Source of the DNA: Jacaranda mimosifolia
Lineage: Eukaryota; Streptophyta; Magnoliopsida; Lamiales; Bignoniaceae
NCBI GenBank assembly: GCA_018894105.1
Contig: CM032127.1
Span: forward strand, 34,244,760-34,308,759
Direction: 5' to 3'
Length of the DNA stretch: 64,000 nucleotides
Each line of letters begins with the position of its first letter. Position 1 is the stretch's first letter. The notes under the pieces were generated by a model. That model saw only the letters and a program-made list of their open reading frames with translations. It searched no databases and was not told the origin of the DNA. This document shows positions 33,830 to 45,935 of the stretch, in pieces. The translations under genes and the position numbers were made by a program.

Positions 33830-34568
33830 TAGCCCTGTCGGATGAGCTGTTCAATTTCATCATGGAGGTTGAAGTAGTCTCCATATCATGCCCTTTTTAT
33901 TTGTGAAAGTGACAATACTTCTTTCAGTTCTTCATGGCGACTGTCTTATTAAATTTCTTGAGGAGGTTGTCGTTTTGGATGGAAAATAGGACCTCCTTTC
34001 TGGGTGTGCTCAGTTGGGGGTAATTGTGGAACCTTTTGATTGGGGGTTATGTACCTCTCAGCAAGGTTGAGTAACTCCTCTATTGTGCGTAGTCTCTCTG
34101 TAACCAGGGCATCAGCACACTCCTTATGCTTGAGTCCAAGAAATAGTATGTTGATTAGGAACTCGATTATGGGGTTATCAATTTTCAACACCTGGATGTT
34201 GAATCTAGCAAAGAAATCTCGAAAATATTTCCCATCCTTTTGCTTTACTTTGTAGAGATGAGTATGGGGAAGCTTCGCTTTCCTTTTGCTGGCAAATTGG
34301 CGAAGGAATTTATCACAAATCTAGTCATACGATAAGATGGATGCAACTTCCAACTTAACAAACCATTCAAAAGTTGTTCCCCAGAGTGTGGTAACCAACA
34401 TCTTAGCTGGATGTGATCATGGAGCTGCATCATGTGCTTGAATTGCAGCAGGTGCTCTTTCGGGTTCGAGGAACCATCGTATAGACCAGTCGGGATCTTT
34501 ATGTCGATAGCTATGTGCTCATCGATTATCTCCTGAATGAATAGAGACTTTCTCTCCAGATGAGCCAA
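33830..34568 (-). pseudogene. Element A gag remnant
   Basis: 34245-34568 encodes the start of the capsid-like domain (FIQEIIDEHIAIDIKIPTG, PKEHLLQFKHMMQL), 33949-34191 the following helical part (ECADALVTERLRTIEELLNL, AERYITP). The frame is broken between them. The upstream leader to the primer site (34569-35185) is non-coding. Confidence 0.82.
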
Positions 34569-35185
34569 GGGGAACTATTAAGTTGGAGATTTGTTTCGGT
34601 GTTCCACCTCAAAATTTCCTCTAGTCGTCTATTTAACAGTTGAACTTGATTTGATATCTCCTCCCATTTTTCTCGGTCTGCTTGGGACAAATTTTTTCTT
34701 GGTTGAGGTCTCTAGCACTTGACCCTATCACATTGCTGGGCTCTATTGGATCGACTAAAATGATCAATAGAATCTGCGACCTCCTTACGAGGATATTAAG
34801 GGTTTTTTCTCATAGGTAACGCCCTGGACTAACATCACGTCTGCTAGGATGGCGACATGTTTCATTCCTTGCTCTGTCATCCTATTGGGGACTCTGTTCC
34901 CGGCGTGAAGGATGCGGGTTCGCATTAGTGGTAGCCACGGGCTGGTTATTATGTCTTTGGTGTACTGGTAATAGTTGTGTTGAGAGTTGAGCTGATATTT
35001 GATTGCTTATTATTTGCATAAGCTATAGGACTATCAAAGTTACCACTTGCTCTGGTTGAGAGCGCTTGGTCTTGCCTCGTCTTAGTCCTATTGGGGCTAC
35101 GGTGGCGGTGGTGATCTATGGTCGCTTTGCCTCTTGGATGTGATGCGCCTAGTGTTCACTATTTTCTCGATTGCAGATTTAATAT

Positions 35186-35201
35186 CCTATAGACGGTGCC
35201 A
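35186..35201 (-). promoter_or_regulatory. Element A primer binding site
   Basis: Minus strand TGGCACCGTCTATAGG, two bases from the LTR edge; a mutated version of the site in element B. The tRNA used was not assigned. Confidence 0.65.
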
Positions 35202-35203
35202 AC

Positions 35204-35940
35204 TGATGATGTCATATTTGGTATGTTGAGCTCCTTCTATCGACCGACAAGATGTGCTTATAGGATGGAAAAATGAGTGTGGGTCGAATCCTACAACTAG
35301 GGAACAAACTTCAGATTAGCCGAGAAGGTCCTCAACTATTGACTCTCCGATGCTTAAGTTAGAATATGTTCGATTGAAAAGCGAATTGATAGGGTAACGA
35401 CTTAGTGGAAGTGTAAAAAACAAACCTTTGTTTCTAAAAGAAGGGTATTTATAGCTTCTGTTGCCTAGAAGGGAGAGATCAAAACGACGGTCCTCTCCCT
35501 ACTATGAGCTAATCCTCTTCCCTTCCATGTAGGGGTATTATAGGTCTTTTCGACAACATTGGCCATCATGCTTTTAACCAACCAAAAACAAGGAACACCT
35601 TTATCGTCATTAATGCGGAGGTGACGGGTTGACATGGCCATTAATGTGGACATAATGGTGGTTCGACCACATTAAATGCAGACATGACTAATGGCAGGTA
35701 TTGCAATTAATGCTCTTGCGGCAAGGGCTCCGCACCATTGTGTGTCTTGCTCGACCTCACTTGGTCGATAGGGCTTGAGCAAGTTCCGTGTGTGGTTCTA
35801 ATCGATATCCATGAGGTTGATTTACTGTACACGTGCCTTGACACAAATGTTCTCACTTGGGCTTGAGTATAGATTTGGGCCTGACCGTTGTGTCAACTAT
35901 TGGGCCAAGTTTATTCAACTCGTGGGTTATGCCCATAACA
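35204..35940 (-). repeat. Element A 5' LTR
   Basis: Starts TGATGATG and ends CATAACA on the plus strand. Minus-strand TATA box CTATAAATAC at about 35447-35456 drives gag-pol. U3 carries repeated CATTAATG/CATTAAATG motifs near 35608, 35639 and 35670, also present in element B LTRs. Confidence 0.85.
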
Positions 35941-35945
35941 GTGGA

Positions 35946-37624
35946 GATAAAAAGTTTGATTGAAAGTTTTGATATTCCTTCGATTGTCTTAAATGTTTAG
36001 ATTAGGTTTGACAAGTGGTGATTTTCAAGTTTTTGTTTGTGTGATAAAGAAGTAATTAATAGCCATCAAAATTCTAAAGTATAGATAGAGTAAGAATGTG
36101 AGATGCATACTACATATATACATATATATATATGTATGGACATATTTTGATCAACTTTTCTATGAGCTTTAAAAAATTGAATGAGATTTGATAAATTACA
36201 AAGCAATTTATTATTATTTTTCCAGATATATTGATGACATTTTTTTGGCTGTTTCGAAATAAAATTTTACGTATAAAATAAAAACTTTTTGGGTGTATCA
36301 TAAAAACATGAAATATATTAATTGAACTGTAATTCTTTTCTATGGTCCAAAAAAGAGGAAGAAAGAAAAAAGTGAAGAGCTGGTATAAAATAATATAGTT
36401 AGGTGGCTTGCTTGTCATGCATATTACATTAAAGCATGTAAAAAATATGAACAATGTGGACGCGTGTGGTGGTGTGAATCCCAAATGGAATTATGAGATT
36501 CTCTTTTAATGTTGCATCCACGCCTCTAATTCGATTCCAATCTTTTGGTTTTCACCGTTGCCTTTTCATTTCAATGTAGGTCCCCCTTTTTTTTTTCAAT
36601 TTTTATTTTTATGTTCTATAAAAAAAATTATATCCATAGAATGCTCAATCATTATTCTCATGTCGACTAAACACCAAATATATATGAACTTATGTTACAC
36701 GAAAATTTTATTTTTCTATTTTTCGGTTCACACACTTATTTAATCTGCAAATTTTCACCCATTTTGTATCTTAGAGATATCTTTACCTCCATTTATTTTG
36801 CTTTACTAAACATATGCTCAACATAAATTTGAAGATCTATTTATATTATTATATATAATATAATAGTGTTTGATCATAATTATATAACTCGACCAAATTT
36901 AAGTTGTGCTAGAATTTTGAACTTATTAATAAATTAAAAAAATTATTATTGATCTACCCCATTTAGTTTCATTCTCAAATCCCCTTTTCACATTTTCTAT
37001 TATTTGAAAATTGAAACACATTATTTTGTACACATTTTCATCTAATATATTTTTGTTTTTATTCTCAAACATTATTTAATAACCTATGCATCTTCTCTCC
37101 CTCTTTCATTATTACTATCTCTTTTCACCTACAAACCTTTTAAATCCAACATAATCATTAATTTTCTTACAATTTATCCAAATATAAACTCATTTTCACT
37201 AACTTCATTTTCAAGTTTTGAAAATAATGAGAATGAAAAATGAGAAAGAAAATAAAGCCAAACAGACACCTAGTTTTTCAAAATTGTTTTCTTAGTTGAA
37301 ATAAATTATATTTATTTATATCTTGTATTTTTTTCCGTCTTAAATTTAAAATACATGAAAGTTTCCTTAATCATTATATTTCTTTAATTTGATGAGATTT
37401 TTGTAATATTTATATGATTTTTAATAATAAATTTTAAGCATCCCTTATTACTGATGTATCTGAAGGAATGCTAATTTAATTTTGCTATTTTTCTATTTAT
37501 ATATACTCTATAAAAAGAAAAGCCTCCAAACTCATTCTCCCAATCCGAACTCCTTCCCCCTACTGACTCTTCTTCAATCAATATCTATAACATCCTTCTC
37601 CACTAATTCTTTCTCTTCTCAATA
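35946..37624. other. Intergenic AT-rich DNA between elements A and C/B
   Basis: No gene seen. A short TA/CA microsatellite lies at about 36112-36136 and a poly-T tract at about 36585-36600. This is the original host flank into which C inserted at 37625-37629. Confidence 0.5.
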
Positions 37625-37630
37625 CTCATT

Positions 37631-38319
37631 TGATGAGGGTTCGATTCGCCGGGTTAGGATCCCAGCTAGAACAATGGTAGAACTTGATTCGGATGGATCG
37701 CGTTCCTGTTTTGTAGGGAAATAATCCTGTAGTCACAATAAACGTTAGGCTAGCCGAGTGGCCCTCGGCTTTGGCCCTCCAACGATCAAGTCAGTACGAT
37801 TCGACCTCAATAATCGATCAGAGGGATAAGAGCTTTTTGGATGTATATGAATGCGTACCTCTGAAAGGCAGGGTTGGGGGTATATATATCCTTCTCCTTC
37901 TAGGAAATGTCTGGAAAGCCCTCAGGTATCTCCCAGGGCCACTAACCTTGGGCCTGGGGCATTTGGTCATTTCCCTTATTTGAATATTTCCAGCTGGCCG
38001 CCCTTTCAGGTTTCAAGGACAAGATAGTACACTGTAGCGGCGCCTGCTGTGTCAGACGGTGAGGGGAACGGCATGCGCCATTAATGCGGAGGCGTGGCGC
38101 CTGCCAGTGCATTAAATGCGGTGGCAGGGTACTGCACGGGTGTCAACCTCAGCTTCACCAGAGACCAGGTCGACTGAGGTCGAAGATTTCTGCAGACCAA
38201 GTGAGACTAACTGGGCCCACACGGATCCGGTCGAATGAAGTCGATAAGATGTGAACTTGACGAGACGTATAGGCCTTGAGTCTCAGTTGGGCCTTGCTGG
38301 ATTGGGCTATCCCATATCA
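37631..38319 (-). repeat. Element B 3' LTR
   Basis: TGATGAGGG to CATATCA. Minus-strand TATA-like run GGATATATATACCC at about 37878-37891. CATTAATGCGGA at 38079 and CATTAAATGCGG at 38110 recall element A. The adjoining G-rich minus-strand tract at 38321-38335 is the likely polypurine tract. Confidence 0.95.
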
Positions 38320-38527
38320 TGAGTCCCCCCACTTCGCAAGGCTAAACGGAGGCACCTATGAGAAGCGTTGGGAAGTAGCGAAAATGGCACAACTGACAGT
38401 CGACCGGGGTTTTAGAAAATCGACCAGGGTTGGTGCATTTATTGAGCGGTTACATTGTGGCATGCGTGGGGCGGTCTGGCGATTACAGTCATCATGGCAG
38501 ACGATTGGTTTACCGCGCCACTTCCCT

Positions 38528-41120
38528 TATAAATGTCCACTGTAATTGTGGCCATTTTACTTTTACCGCTTTAGAATCTGCGCAAGAGCCTGTAGAAAAA
38601 CTCTTGGGTGCCCCGGGTTTCTGAATCAAACCTTCGTGTTCATTCCCCCGGTTTCCAGCATCTAACTTCCGTTTCCAGTAAGTGTTCCGCTATTTTTACT
38701 TGTTATCGTCTGCTTTTCTGTTGAAACATCATGTTGGGATTATATAGCTCTGAGGGTAGTCAGGGAGAGGATAGTGAGGCTACCCCATCCCAAAGGCACA
38801 GGCTGCCCTCTGTGGGTGACGGTTCTAACTCCAGCAGCTCGAACAGCAAAAGCGATGGGGAGGAGGTTGGGCCTAGCCAAGTACCCCTATCGCGAGGTCG
38901 ATTATTTACTTGTAGTCATTTTAGCAAAATAGTATTTACCATGAACCCTGGGGACTTGAGATGTCTCAGGGAGCTCTATCATATTTCCCCTGAATACCAG
39001 CTTTTAGTCCCTGGGCCACCTGGTTGAATGCATCGCGCCCCTGCGGGTTGCATAAATGTGTTTGAGGACGCCTTTAGGTGTGGGCTCAGGTTCCCCCTAA
39101 GTGACAGCATGATAGGTCTGCTTAAGGGTCTTCAAGTATGCATAACTTAACCTCTGCCCAACTGTTTTTCTACTCTCTGTAGTTTCATAGTTTTGATGCA
39201 TCTGTTTAACCCACCGTTCAGTTTTGAAAACTTTTCCAACCTGTTTCATCTTCCCATGTCTCGTAAATCTGGCAGTGCCGACGAGTCAGGGTTCTATTAC
39301 CTCACTGATCGACCTCGTCGGAGATTTCTGGTAGCCCTTTCCACTTCATATGGTCAGGTGTGGAAAAAATGCTACTTCTTTGTTCGAGTGAAGGGGGGTT
39401 TTAATATTCCTCGGGGTTGGTGGAGGGGGCATGTCGAGATGCACAGGCACATGATTCCGACATGGCTGAACACATTCGTGCGGGATCTCACCGAGTTGGC
39501 CCCATCGAGGCCTCCATCTTGATCGAGGAGAGGCAGTTAGTGCTGGCCGGGCTGTCACCGGCCCCTATAGATTTTCTTGCTAATTATGAGATAGGTAGAT
39601 GGAGTATGCTTCGTGCTTTATTATTTGCCTATCTTTGATGATTTGCGCAACTCTTTTGATTTTGACTGCTGTTGAATTTGCTATGCGCAGATCGAGCAGA
39701 GATCATGAACAGATCAAGAGCCGAGGTGTTGGCCCGAGCAGAAAAGAACAAGCAGTGCAAAAAGAGAGTTGCTTCTCGACGAGAGTCTTCAACAAGCGAC
39801 GAGCTGCATCGATTGGAGGCAGCTCCCACACCCTCGCCGACCTCCTCACTTGGTTGAGCAGCAGCCGCCTCGAGCGGGGTCCCTGCTGGTAGAGGAAAAA
39901 GGCCGATGGGTGAACGGAGTACTCCCCCGCCCAAGAAAATTGTAGCGGGGAAAGGTAAAGGAAAAAGCACGGGGTTAGGGATGCCGATGGGGAACGATCT
40001 TTTTGGAGATCGAGGAGCCGATGCACTATTTATCCTACAAAAGTTCCCGTCTCCTCGATTCGGGACAGACTCGAGCCTCGCCATAGGTGACTCCTCGAGC
40101 ATGCTCACGTCGGGGTCCACTGGGGTGGATGCCTTGAAGGTGCTGATGGCTGGTCAGTTCTTGCCTGACCACAAGAAGATGATGGGCATGAGCCAGGCTG
40201 CTGCCCTTTGTGAGTTTGCATATCACACGATCATGGTAAGATTTCATTTTCAGCGTCTCTGCGTATTTATACTTTTATTGGTTTGACAATTGTGACCTTT
40301 ATGTCTCAGGTCGGGCAACTAGGCTACCATCTCTACTGCCGCTCCGAGCTGGCCCTTGCTGATCGAGAGCAGTTGGATGCTGGCGGTGATGCTGAAACTT
40401 TGAAGGCTCAGCTGGAGTCCTCCCAACTGCGACTCGTGGAGCTGGAGAAGCAAGTTAGCCAGCATGCCTGGGAGATGGAGGAGAAAGACGAGCAGGTCCT
40501 CCTTGCCATTACAGAGGACCAAAATGGACGCGAAGCTGGAAAAATTGCAATTGGACGTGCAAGTTGCATATGAGTCTGGTCGAGCTGCTGGCCGAAGCGA
40601 GCGTCTGGTTGAGGCCAAGGCTGAGTTTGCCCGGATATTACCGGAGGTGCGCCGGGAGGCCGTGCAGTAGTTCATGGTTAGTCTGGTTTTTCAGGATGTA
40701 AGTGCTGCACTGGCTCTGGATGACGCGCGGGACGCCTTCGAGAAGGCGATTTAGCAAATGCAGTTCTTGGGCCATGCTCTCCGACCTGAGGAACGCTCCA
40801 GAATGAGCTACACTCTTGATGAGTAGCTGCGTCCATACGCCGAGGAGAGTGCCAATGTCGGGGAAGCCGCCGTAGAGGCAGGTCCGGGAGTCGAACCGTT
40901 GCCCGAAGAAAAGAGGCGGGCTGAACTTGATGCAAAGCTAAAGGCAGTGGCCGGGGAGTTTGAGTTCACCAACGACCTAGCTTACGACATATCGAAGGGA
41001 AAAGTTGATGCGGCCTCCTTCTTCCCGGCTACCGAGCGGCTGTTCGTACAAGCTGTAGCTGGGCCCTCTCGTGCCGTGATCGCTGCTGTCCCTATAGTAG
41101 TGGCACCGCCCGAGCCTTAG
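38528..41120 (+). pseudogene. Element B antisense gene, 'putative gypsy type transposon' family
   Basis: Plus-strand gene with its own TATA box (TATAAAT, 38528-38534), 209 bases from the LTR, and a GTAAGT donor at 38678, as in element A. One frame runs 38731-39522 with in-frame stops near 39025 and 39148. Motifs: Ser/acidic N-terminus, PLSRGRLFTCSHFSKI, GCINVFEDAFRCGLRFPLSD, FENFSNLFHLPMSRKSG, PTWLNTFVRDL. Later pieces: 39672-39857, 39906-40286, 40283-40573 (coiled coil, Glu/Gln-rich), 40464-40670 and 40899-41120. The end aligns with the 172-codon piece of element A. Function is unknown; such antisense ORFs are known from Tat/Retand-type elements. It lies tail to tail with integrase. Confidence 0.75.
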
Positions 41121-41504
41121 CCGACTTCTGCTCCAATCGGTGTACCTGCCCCAGCCCCCAGAATCGAAGAGACGGGCAGCTCCAATTGGGCCCGCCTTTT
41201 TGTTTTGCTTTTGATGTATAAGCCCTGCTGAGGCCTTTAACATTCACCGAATTGTTATGGAATTTAACTGCAATTTTGATCATTATCGTGTTTGCGTTTG
41301 CGTTGAATTGTTTTGACGGCTGGCCATGAATGTGGCGAGTAGATTTTCGTCTTGCCTTGCATTAGATGATGGTTTGCTTTTCTGACTTGATATTTGGCTT
41401 CAGTAGGACAAGTTGCCCAAAAACCAATAAGATAATAACTAACGTTTGAGTTTGGAACGTCTGTTGTGTAAGTTCGTCATCGATAGCTTGGTTTCAGCGC
41501 ATAG

Positions 41505-41975
41505 GCCTCGACTTTTTGGCGCGAAGCCTCTCGTCGACTACGGGGTCGACTTTTGGTCTTGGCGCACGGGCCTTGACTTTTTGGTGTGAGTCTCTCGTCG
41601 ATTACGGGGTCGACTTTTGGCCTTGGCGCGGTGGCCTCAAATTTTTGGTGTAAAGCCTCTCGTCGACTACGGGGTCGACTTTTGGTCTTAGCGCACGGGC
41701 CTTGACTTTTCGGCGCGTAGTCTCTCATCTACTACGGGGTCAACTTTTGGTCTTGGCGCGGTGGCCTCGACTTTTCGGCGTGAAGCCTCTCGTCGACTAC
41801 GGGGTCGACTTTTTGGTCTTGGCGCGGTTGCCTCGACTTTTCGGCGTGAAGCCTCTCATTGACTACGGGGTCGACTTTTTGGTCTTGGCGCGGTGGCCTC
41901 GACTTTTCGGCGTGAAGCCTCTCGTCGACTACGGGGTCGACTTTTTGGTCTTGGCATGGTGGCCTCGACTTTTTA
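41505..41975. repeat. Tandem repeat array in element B
   Basis: Seven to eight copies of a 64-66 bp unit containing TCGTCGACTACGGGGTCGAC and TTGGTCTTGGCGCG. The TACGGGG core starts at 41539, 41603, 41668, 41733, 41798, 41864 and 41930. It lies between the 3' ends of integrase and of the antisense gene. Open frames across it on both strands are by-products of the unit being free of stops. Confidence 0.93.
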
Positions 41976-42079
41976 AAGCAGGTTCGGTCTGCTGCACACG
42001 TTTGGACATTTTGCAATTTCATTTCCTTCAGTAATACAAAGGTCATTGGGGACCAATTATACAAAGAACTTTTTCAAGT

Positions 42080-43264
42080 TTATGGCATTCCATCGTCGAT
42101 TAGCTCACGACCTGATGCATCAACTAGTCGGTAGGCATTATTTTTAGCCACCTTGATCACCGAGTACGGTCCCTCCCATTTTGGGTCGAGTTTCCCGACG
42201 AGCTTGGATACTTCCACTTTCTTGAGAACCAGATCGCCCACCTTGAAGCTCCATGGTCGCACCGACTTGTTATAGCGATCCGCCATCTTTGAACGATATC
42301 GCTGCATTGTGTTGTAAGTTGCATGGCGTTGTTCGTCGATGGTGATTAGATCTAGCGTCCTTTCCGACACATTAGTTATCGGGTTATAGTGGATCACCCT
42401 CGCTGTATGTTGGATTAATTCTGACGGGATCACTACCTCAGAACCATAGACTAGGCTGTATGGGCTGTGACCTGTGGCTGTTCGAGGAGTCGTCCTGTAG
42501 GCCCAAAGAACACCAGGGAGGTCGTCCACCCAGCTTGTCCCTGTCCCTGCTATTCGACTCTTGATGTGGTCTAGGACAGTTCTGTTGGTAACCTCAGTCT
42601 GTCTATTGGCTTGCGGATTTCCCACCGAAGTGAAGTGCTGGGTGATCCTTAAGGCTTCGCACTATTTCCTTGTGTTTTTGCTTTGAAACTGGGTGCCGTT
42701 ATCGATATTAGGACCTTAGGTAGCCCAAATCGGCATACAATATTCTTCCAAATGAAACTTTTAATAGCAGCATCGGTGATCTTCAGGATTGCCTCGGCTT
42801 CCACCCATTTGGTAAAGTATTCGACGGCTACTATGATAAATTTTTGCTGGCCGAAAGTTTTTGGAAGTGATCCTACTATATCAATCCCCCACTGGTCGAT
42901 TGGCCAGGTGATGTTAACATTAGTCATCGGTGCAGCTGGCTGGTGATGGATGTTCGAATGAATTTGACAGGATGGGCATTTTTTAGCAAAATCGAGAGAA
43001 TCTCTCAACAAAGTTGGCCAAAAATACCCATAGCGAATGACCTTATGTGCCAGGGATCGGCCACCAGAGTGGTTGCCGCAAATACCGGCATGTACTTCCT
43101 GTAATAATTCATTAGCTTGGTTGGGATCCAGACACCTGAGTGGCAGCCCTGCTATTGACCACCTGTATAATTATCCGTGCTCATCTAGCGTGTATTTAGG
43201 TGCTAAACCCTTTAGCCTGCGGGCCTCCTTATCATTGTCAGGCAGGGTGCCGCGACTTAGATAA
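42080..43264 (-). pseudogene. Element B integrase remnant
   Basis: Zinc-binding segment upstream of 43011, core at 42649-43011 (CPSCQIHSNIHHQP, DQWGIDIVGSLP, VEYFTKWVEAEA) and the C-terminal half at 42080-42625 (GNPQANRQTEVTNR, AYRTTPRTATGHSPYSLVYG, WEGPYSVIKVAKNNAYRLVD). The first catalytic Asp is present. A single-base frameshift near 42705 falls just before the second catalytic DNGTQF motif, so the frame is broken. Confidence 0.9.
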
Positions 43265-43278
43265 AGTTTGATTGGGTG

Positions 43279-44199
43279 TTACCAAGAAAGGGTCGTCTCG
43301 CCGAGGCACCCGACCATACCCTGGTCGGGTGAAGGGACGTACGGCTGAGCGGCAACAAAAAATGTTATTGTCTTTTCTCTGGTGCCTTTCGTCGAGCTGG
43401 CCAGCTTGGACAGCAAGTCTGCTCGCTCATTTTTTGATCGAGGTATTTGGCTCAGCGAGAACTTTCTGAACATTTGCCTCACTTGGCGCACTTCTGCCAA
43501 ATATTGGGACATTTTGTGTTGCTTCGCCTCAAAGTTTCCTTCGACCTGTTCTGCCACGAGCTGAGAGTCGGTGAATGTCGCTAGTTGCTTGACCCTACGG
43601 TCTCTGGCCATGCACATTCCTGCAATAAGGACTTCATATTCTACTTCGTTATTAGTGACCGGGAAGTCGAGTTTCACCACGAAATCATATTCCTCGGCTA
43701 GTGGGGATCGGAGGGATATCCCTATTCCTCCACCAGATGAGGTTGCGGACCCGTTGACATGCAAGGTCCACCAAATGGTGCTTTCGACCTCCTGCGCTGG
43801 GAGGTCGAGCCTTTCAACGATGAAGTCGGCCAACACCTGTGCTTTAATGGCGGTCCGTGGTTGAAATTGAATGTCGAATTCCCCGAGCTCAATGGCCCAT
43901 TTGGTGAGCCGACCAGAGGTATCTGGTTTCGACAACACCTATTTTAGTGGTTGATTGGTCATCACCAAAATTGAGTGGGATTGAAAATAAGGCCGCAGTT
44001 TTCTGGCTGACGTAACTAGGGCCAGAGCGAACTTCTCGATCTCTAAATAATTATGCTTGGGTCCCTGGAGAGCCTTACTGCAATAGTATATTGGATGGGG
44101 GTTTCCTGCTCTCGTCGTCGTCAGCACTGAACTGATGGAGGCTGAAGAGACTGCCAGATATATCTGTAGTACTTCATCCACTTCGGTTTTGGCGAGCAT
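43279..44199 (-). pseudogene. Element B RNase H and extra RNase H (aRNH)
   Basis: 43939-44199 is classical RNase H (PIYYCSKALQGPKHNYLEIE, ALVTSARKLRPYFQSH). 43279-43938, after the linker TKWAIELGEFDIQFQPR, carries the second RNase H (SGGGIGISLRSP, NNEVEYEVLIAG, FTDSQLVAEQVEG, RSKNERADLLSKLASS). The usual first catalytic Asp (HVDGS) reads HVNGS, suggesting loss of activity. This 219-codon stretch is the longest open pol frame in B. Confidence 0.9.
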
Positions 44200-44217
44200 G
44201 GGTGGCGAAGAGAGGTA

Positions 44218-45578
44218 TTACTTGAGGTCGAGTAAGGCCTGATCACACTGTTGGTCCCACTTGAATTCGGATTTCTTCGTGTTTTGTAGGATTTTGAAGA
44301 AAGGTAGGCTTTTATCTGCTAGTAGAGATATGAATCTGCCCAAGGCTATGATCCTGCCGACCAGGCGCTGGACATCCCGAACCGTGTGAGGTGGGGCGAT
44401 GTCCAAAATTGCTTGAATCTTCTGCGGGTTAGCCTAGATGTCTCTTTGGCTGACCATGTAGCCGAGGAATTTGCCTCATCGTACCCCGAAGGTACACTTG
44501 CTAGGATTGAGCATCATTCCGAAAGCTCTCAAAATGGAAAAGGTGTGGCTGAGGTCGATCAGGTGGTCTTTAGCCTTTTCTGTCTTTACTATCATATCAT
44601 CAACATAGACCTCCATCGATCTCCCAATTTCATTCTTGAACATATAATTAACCAATCTTTGGTAGGTTGCCCCGCATTTTTAAGTCCGAATGGCATAACC
44701 AGGAAGCAATACACTCCATTGGGAACGACAAACGCTGTTTTGTCTCTGTCCTCGGGTGCCATGAATATTTGATAATAGCCTTGAAATGCATCAATCATGC
44801 TAAGCAATTCGCAGCTAGCAGTAGAGTCAACAAGTAAATCAATACAAGGCAAGGGGTAAGGATCCTTAGGGCAAGCTTTATTCAAATCTGTAAAGTCATT
44901 ACACATCCTCCACTTTCCCTCATTCTTGGGAACAAGTACAACGTTACAAAGCCAAGAGGGATATTGGATTTCTATAATATAACCTGCTTACAAAAACTTA
45001 CTGACCTCCTCGTCGATAATCTGGCACCGTTCAGCATTGAAGGTTATTTTCTTCTGGCGCACTGGCTTGTGGGCTGGGTCCACGTTGAGGCGGTGGACGA
45101 TGATGTTGGGATCGATGCCTTGAAGATCCGCCGCCTTCCAGGAAAAAACATCGACGTTCCGTCGGAGGAAGTCGACCATAAGGCATTCTAGTTGATCTCC
45201 CATCTCGGTCCCAATTCTGGGGGTTTTCTCTAGATTCCCCGGTTCGAGCTCGATCATTTTGAATTCCCCAACGGGCTTGACCCTTATGTCTTCCAACTTT
45301 CTCTTTTTTGACGAGGATCCCTCCTCGGGTTTCGCTACAGGGGCGTCCCCTGAGGGCTTCAGCGCGGGTCGCTTCTTCTGGTCTGTTGAGTCGACCGAGA
45401 TTGTGTAGCATCGCCAAGCGTCCTTAAGATTGCATAAAAGCTCACCCACTCCGCCTAAGGTCAGGAACTTTATCTTCATATGATAAGTGGACACAATGGC
45501 TCTGAAATCATTCAGGGCTGGTCGGCCTATGATAACATTATATGAGAGAGGAGCGTCGAACACCAGGTAACTGATCAT
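44218..45578 (-). pseudogene. Element B reverse transcriptase remnant
   Basis: 44988-45578 is the RT N-terminal linker (YNVIIGRPALNDFRAIV, VDVFSWKAADLQG, IVHRLNVDP). 44592-44906 holds the palm (FTDLNKACPKDPYPLP, FQGYYQIFMAPEDRDKTAF); a frameshift near 44672 follows FGLKNAG. The next frame supplies the catalytic VYVDDM intact (about 44601-44618) and NPSKCTFGVR. Family function: copying the genomic RNA into DNA. Confidence 0.92.
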
Positions 45579-45589
45579 TAGCGTTCGGC

Positions 45590-45900
45590 TACGCTGTCCC
45601 TACCGGAACGTGGTGGAGAGACTGATGGACCCGATTGGGATAATCTCGGACCCACCAAACCCGACCAAGGGCGTTCTGACCGGATCAAATTTCAACCGTC
45701 CCAAGTCCATTCTGCTCAAAGTCGACAAGAATATTATGTTCACTGAACTCCCGTTGTCGACCAGCACCTTCCGGACCTCAAAATTAGCAACTTCCAGGGC
45801 GATCACCATCAAGCAATCTATCTTACAGTCGGCTTACTCCAGGTGGTCTATATCTGCGTCGGTGAAAGAAATTGGTTCGGTACTGGTCGTCAGCTGAAAG
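45590..45900 (-). pseudogene. Element B aspartic protease remnant
   Basis: 45600-45812 carries FEVRKVLVDNGSSVNIIF and downstream PLVGFGGSEIIPIG, the Tat-type retropepsin. It is separated from gag and RT by stops. Confidence 0.8.
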
Positions 45901-45935
45901 ATTGCTTCGACCCTGGGTGGCCTGGTTAAGTCGAG

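Larger units (their letters stand above)
25753..35940 (-). mobile_element. Tat-lineage Ty3/Gypsy retrotransposon A
   Basis: About 10.2 kb with recognisable LTRs, a primer site, decayed gag-pol on the minus strand and an antisense gene on the plus strand. Two RNase H domains (the classical one plus an extra one of the RVT_3 / archaeal type) and the antisense gene place it in the Tat lineage. The 5-bp flanks are GTGCT (25748-25752) and GTGGA (35941-35945), only partly matching, consistent with age. LTRs differ at many positions and in length (717 and 737 bp), so it is older than element B. Every coding part is broken. Confidence 0.88.

Noticed and set aside
25748..35945. Perfect target duplication for element A
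   Set aside because: Flanks are GTGCT and GTGGA; only three of five bases agree, so it is reported as degenerate.
41477..42064. Repetitive proteins encoded on both strands of the tandem array
   Set aside because: The repeat unit is simply free of stops in these frames; no start context or relation to neighbouring genes.
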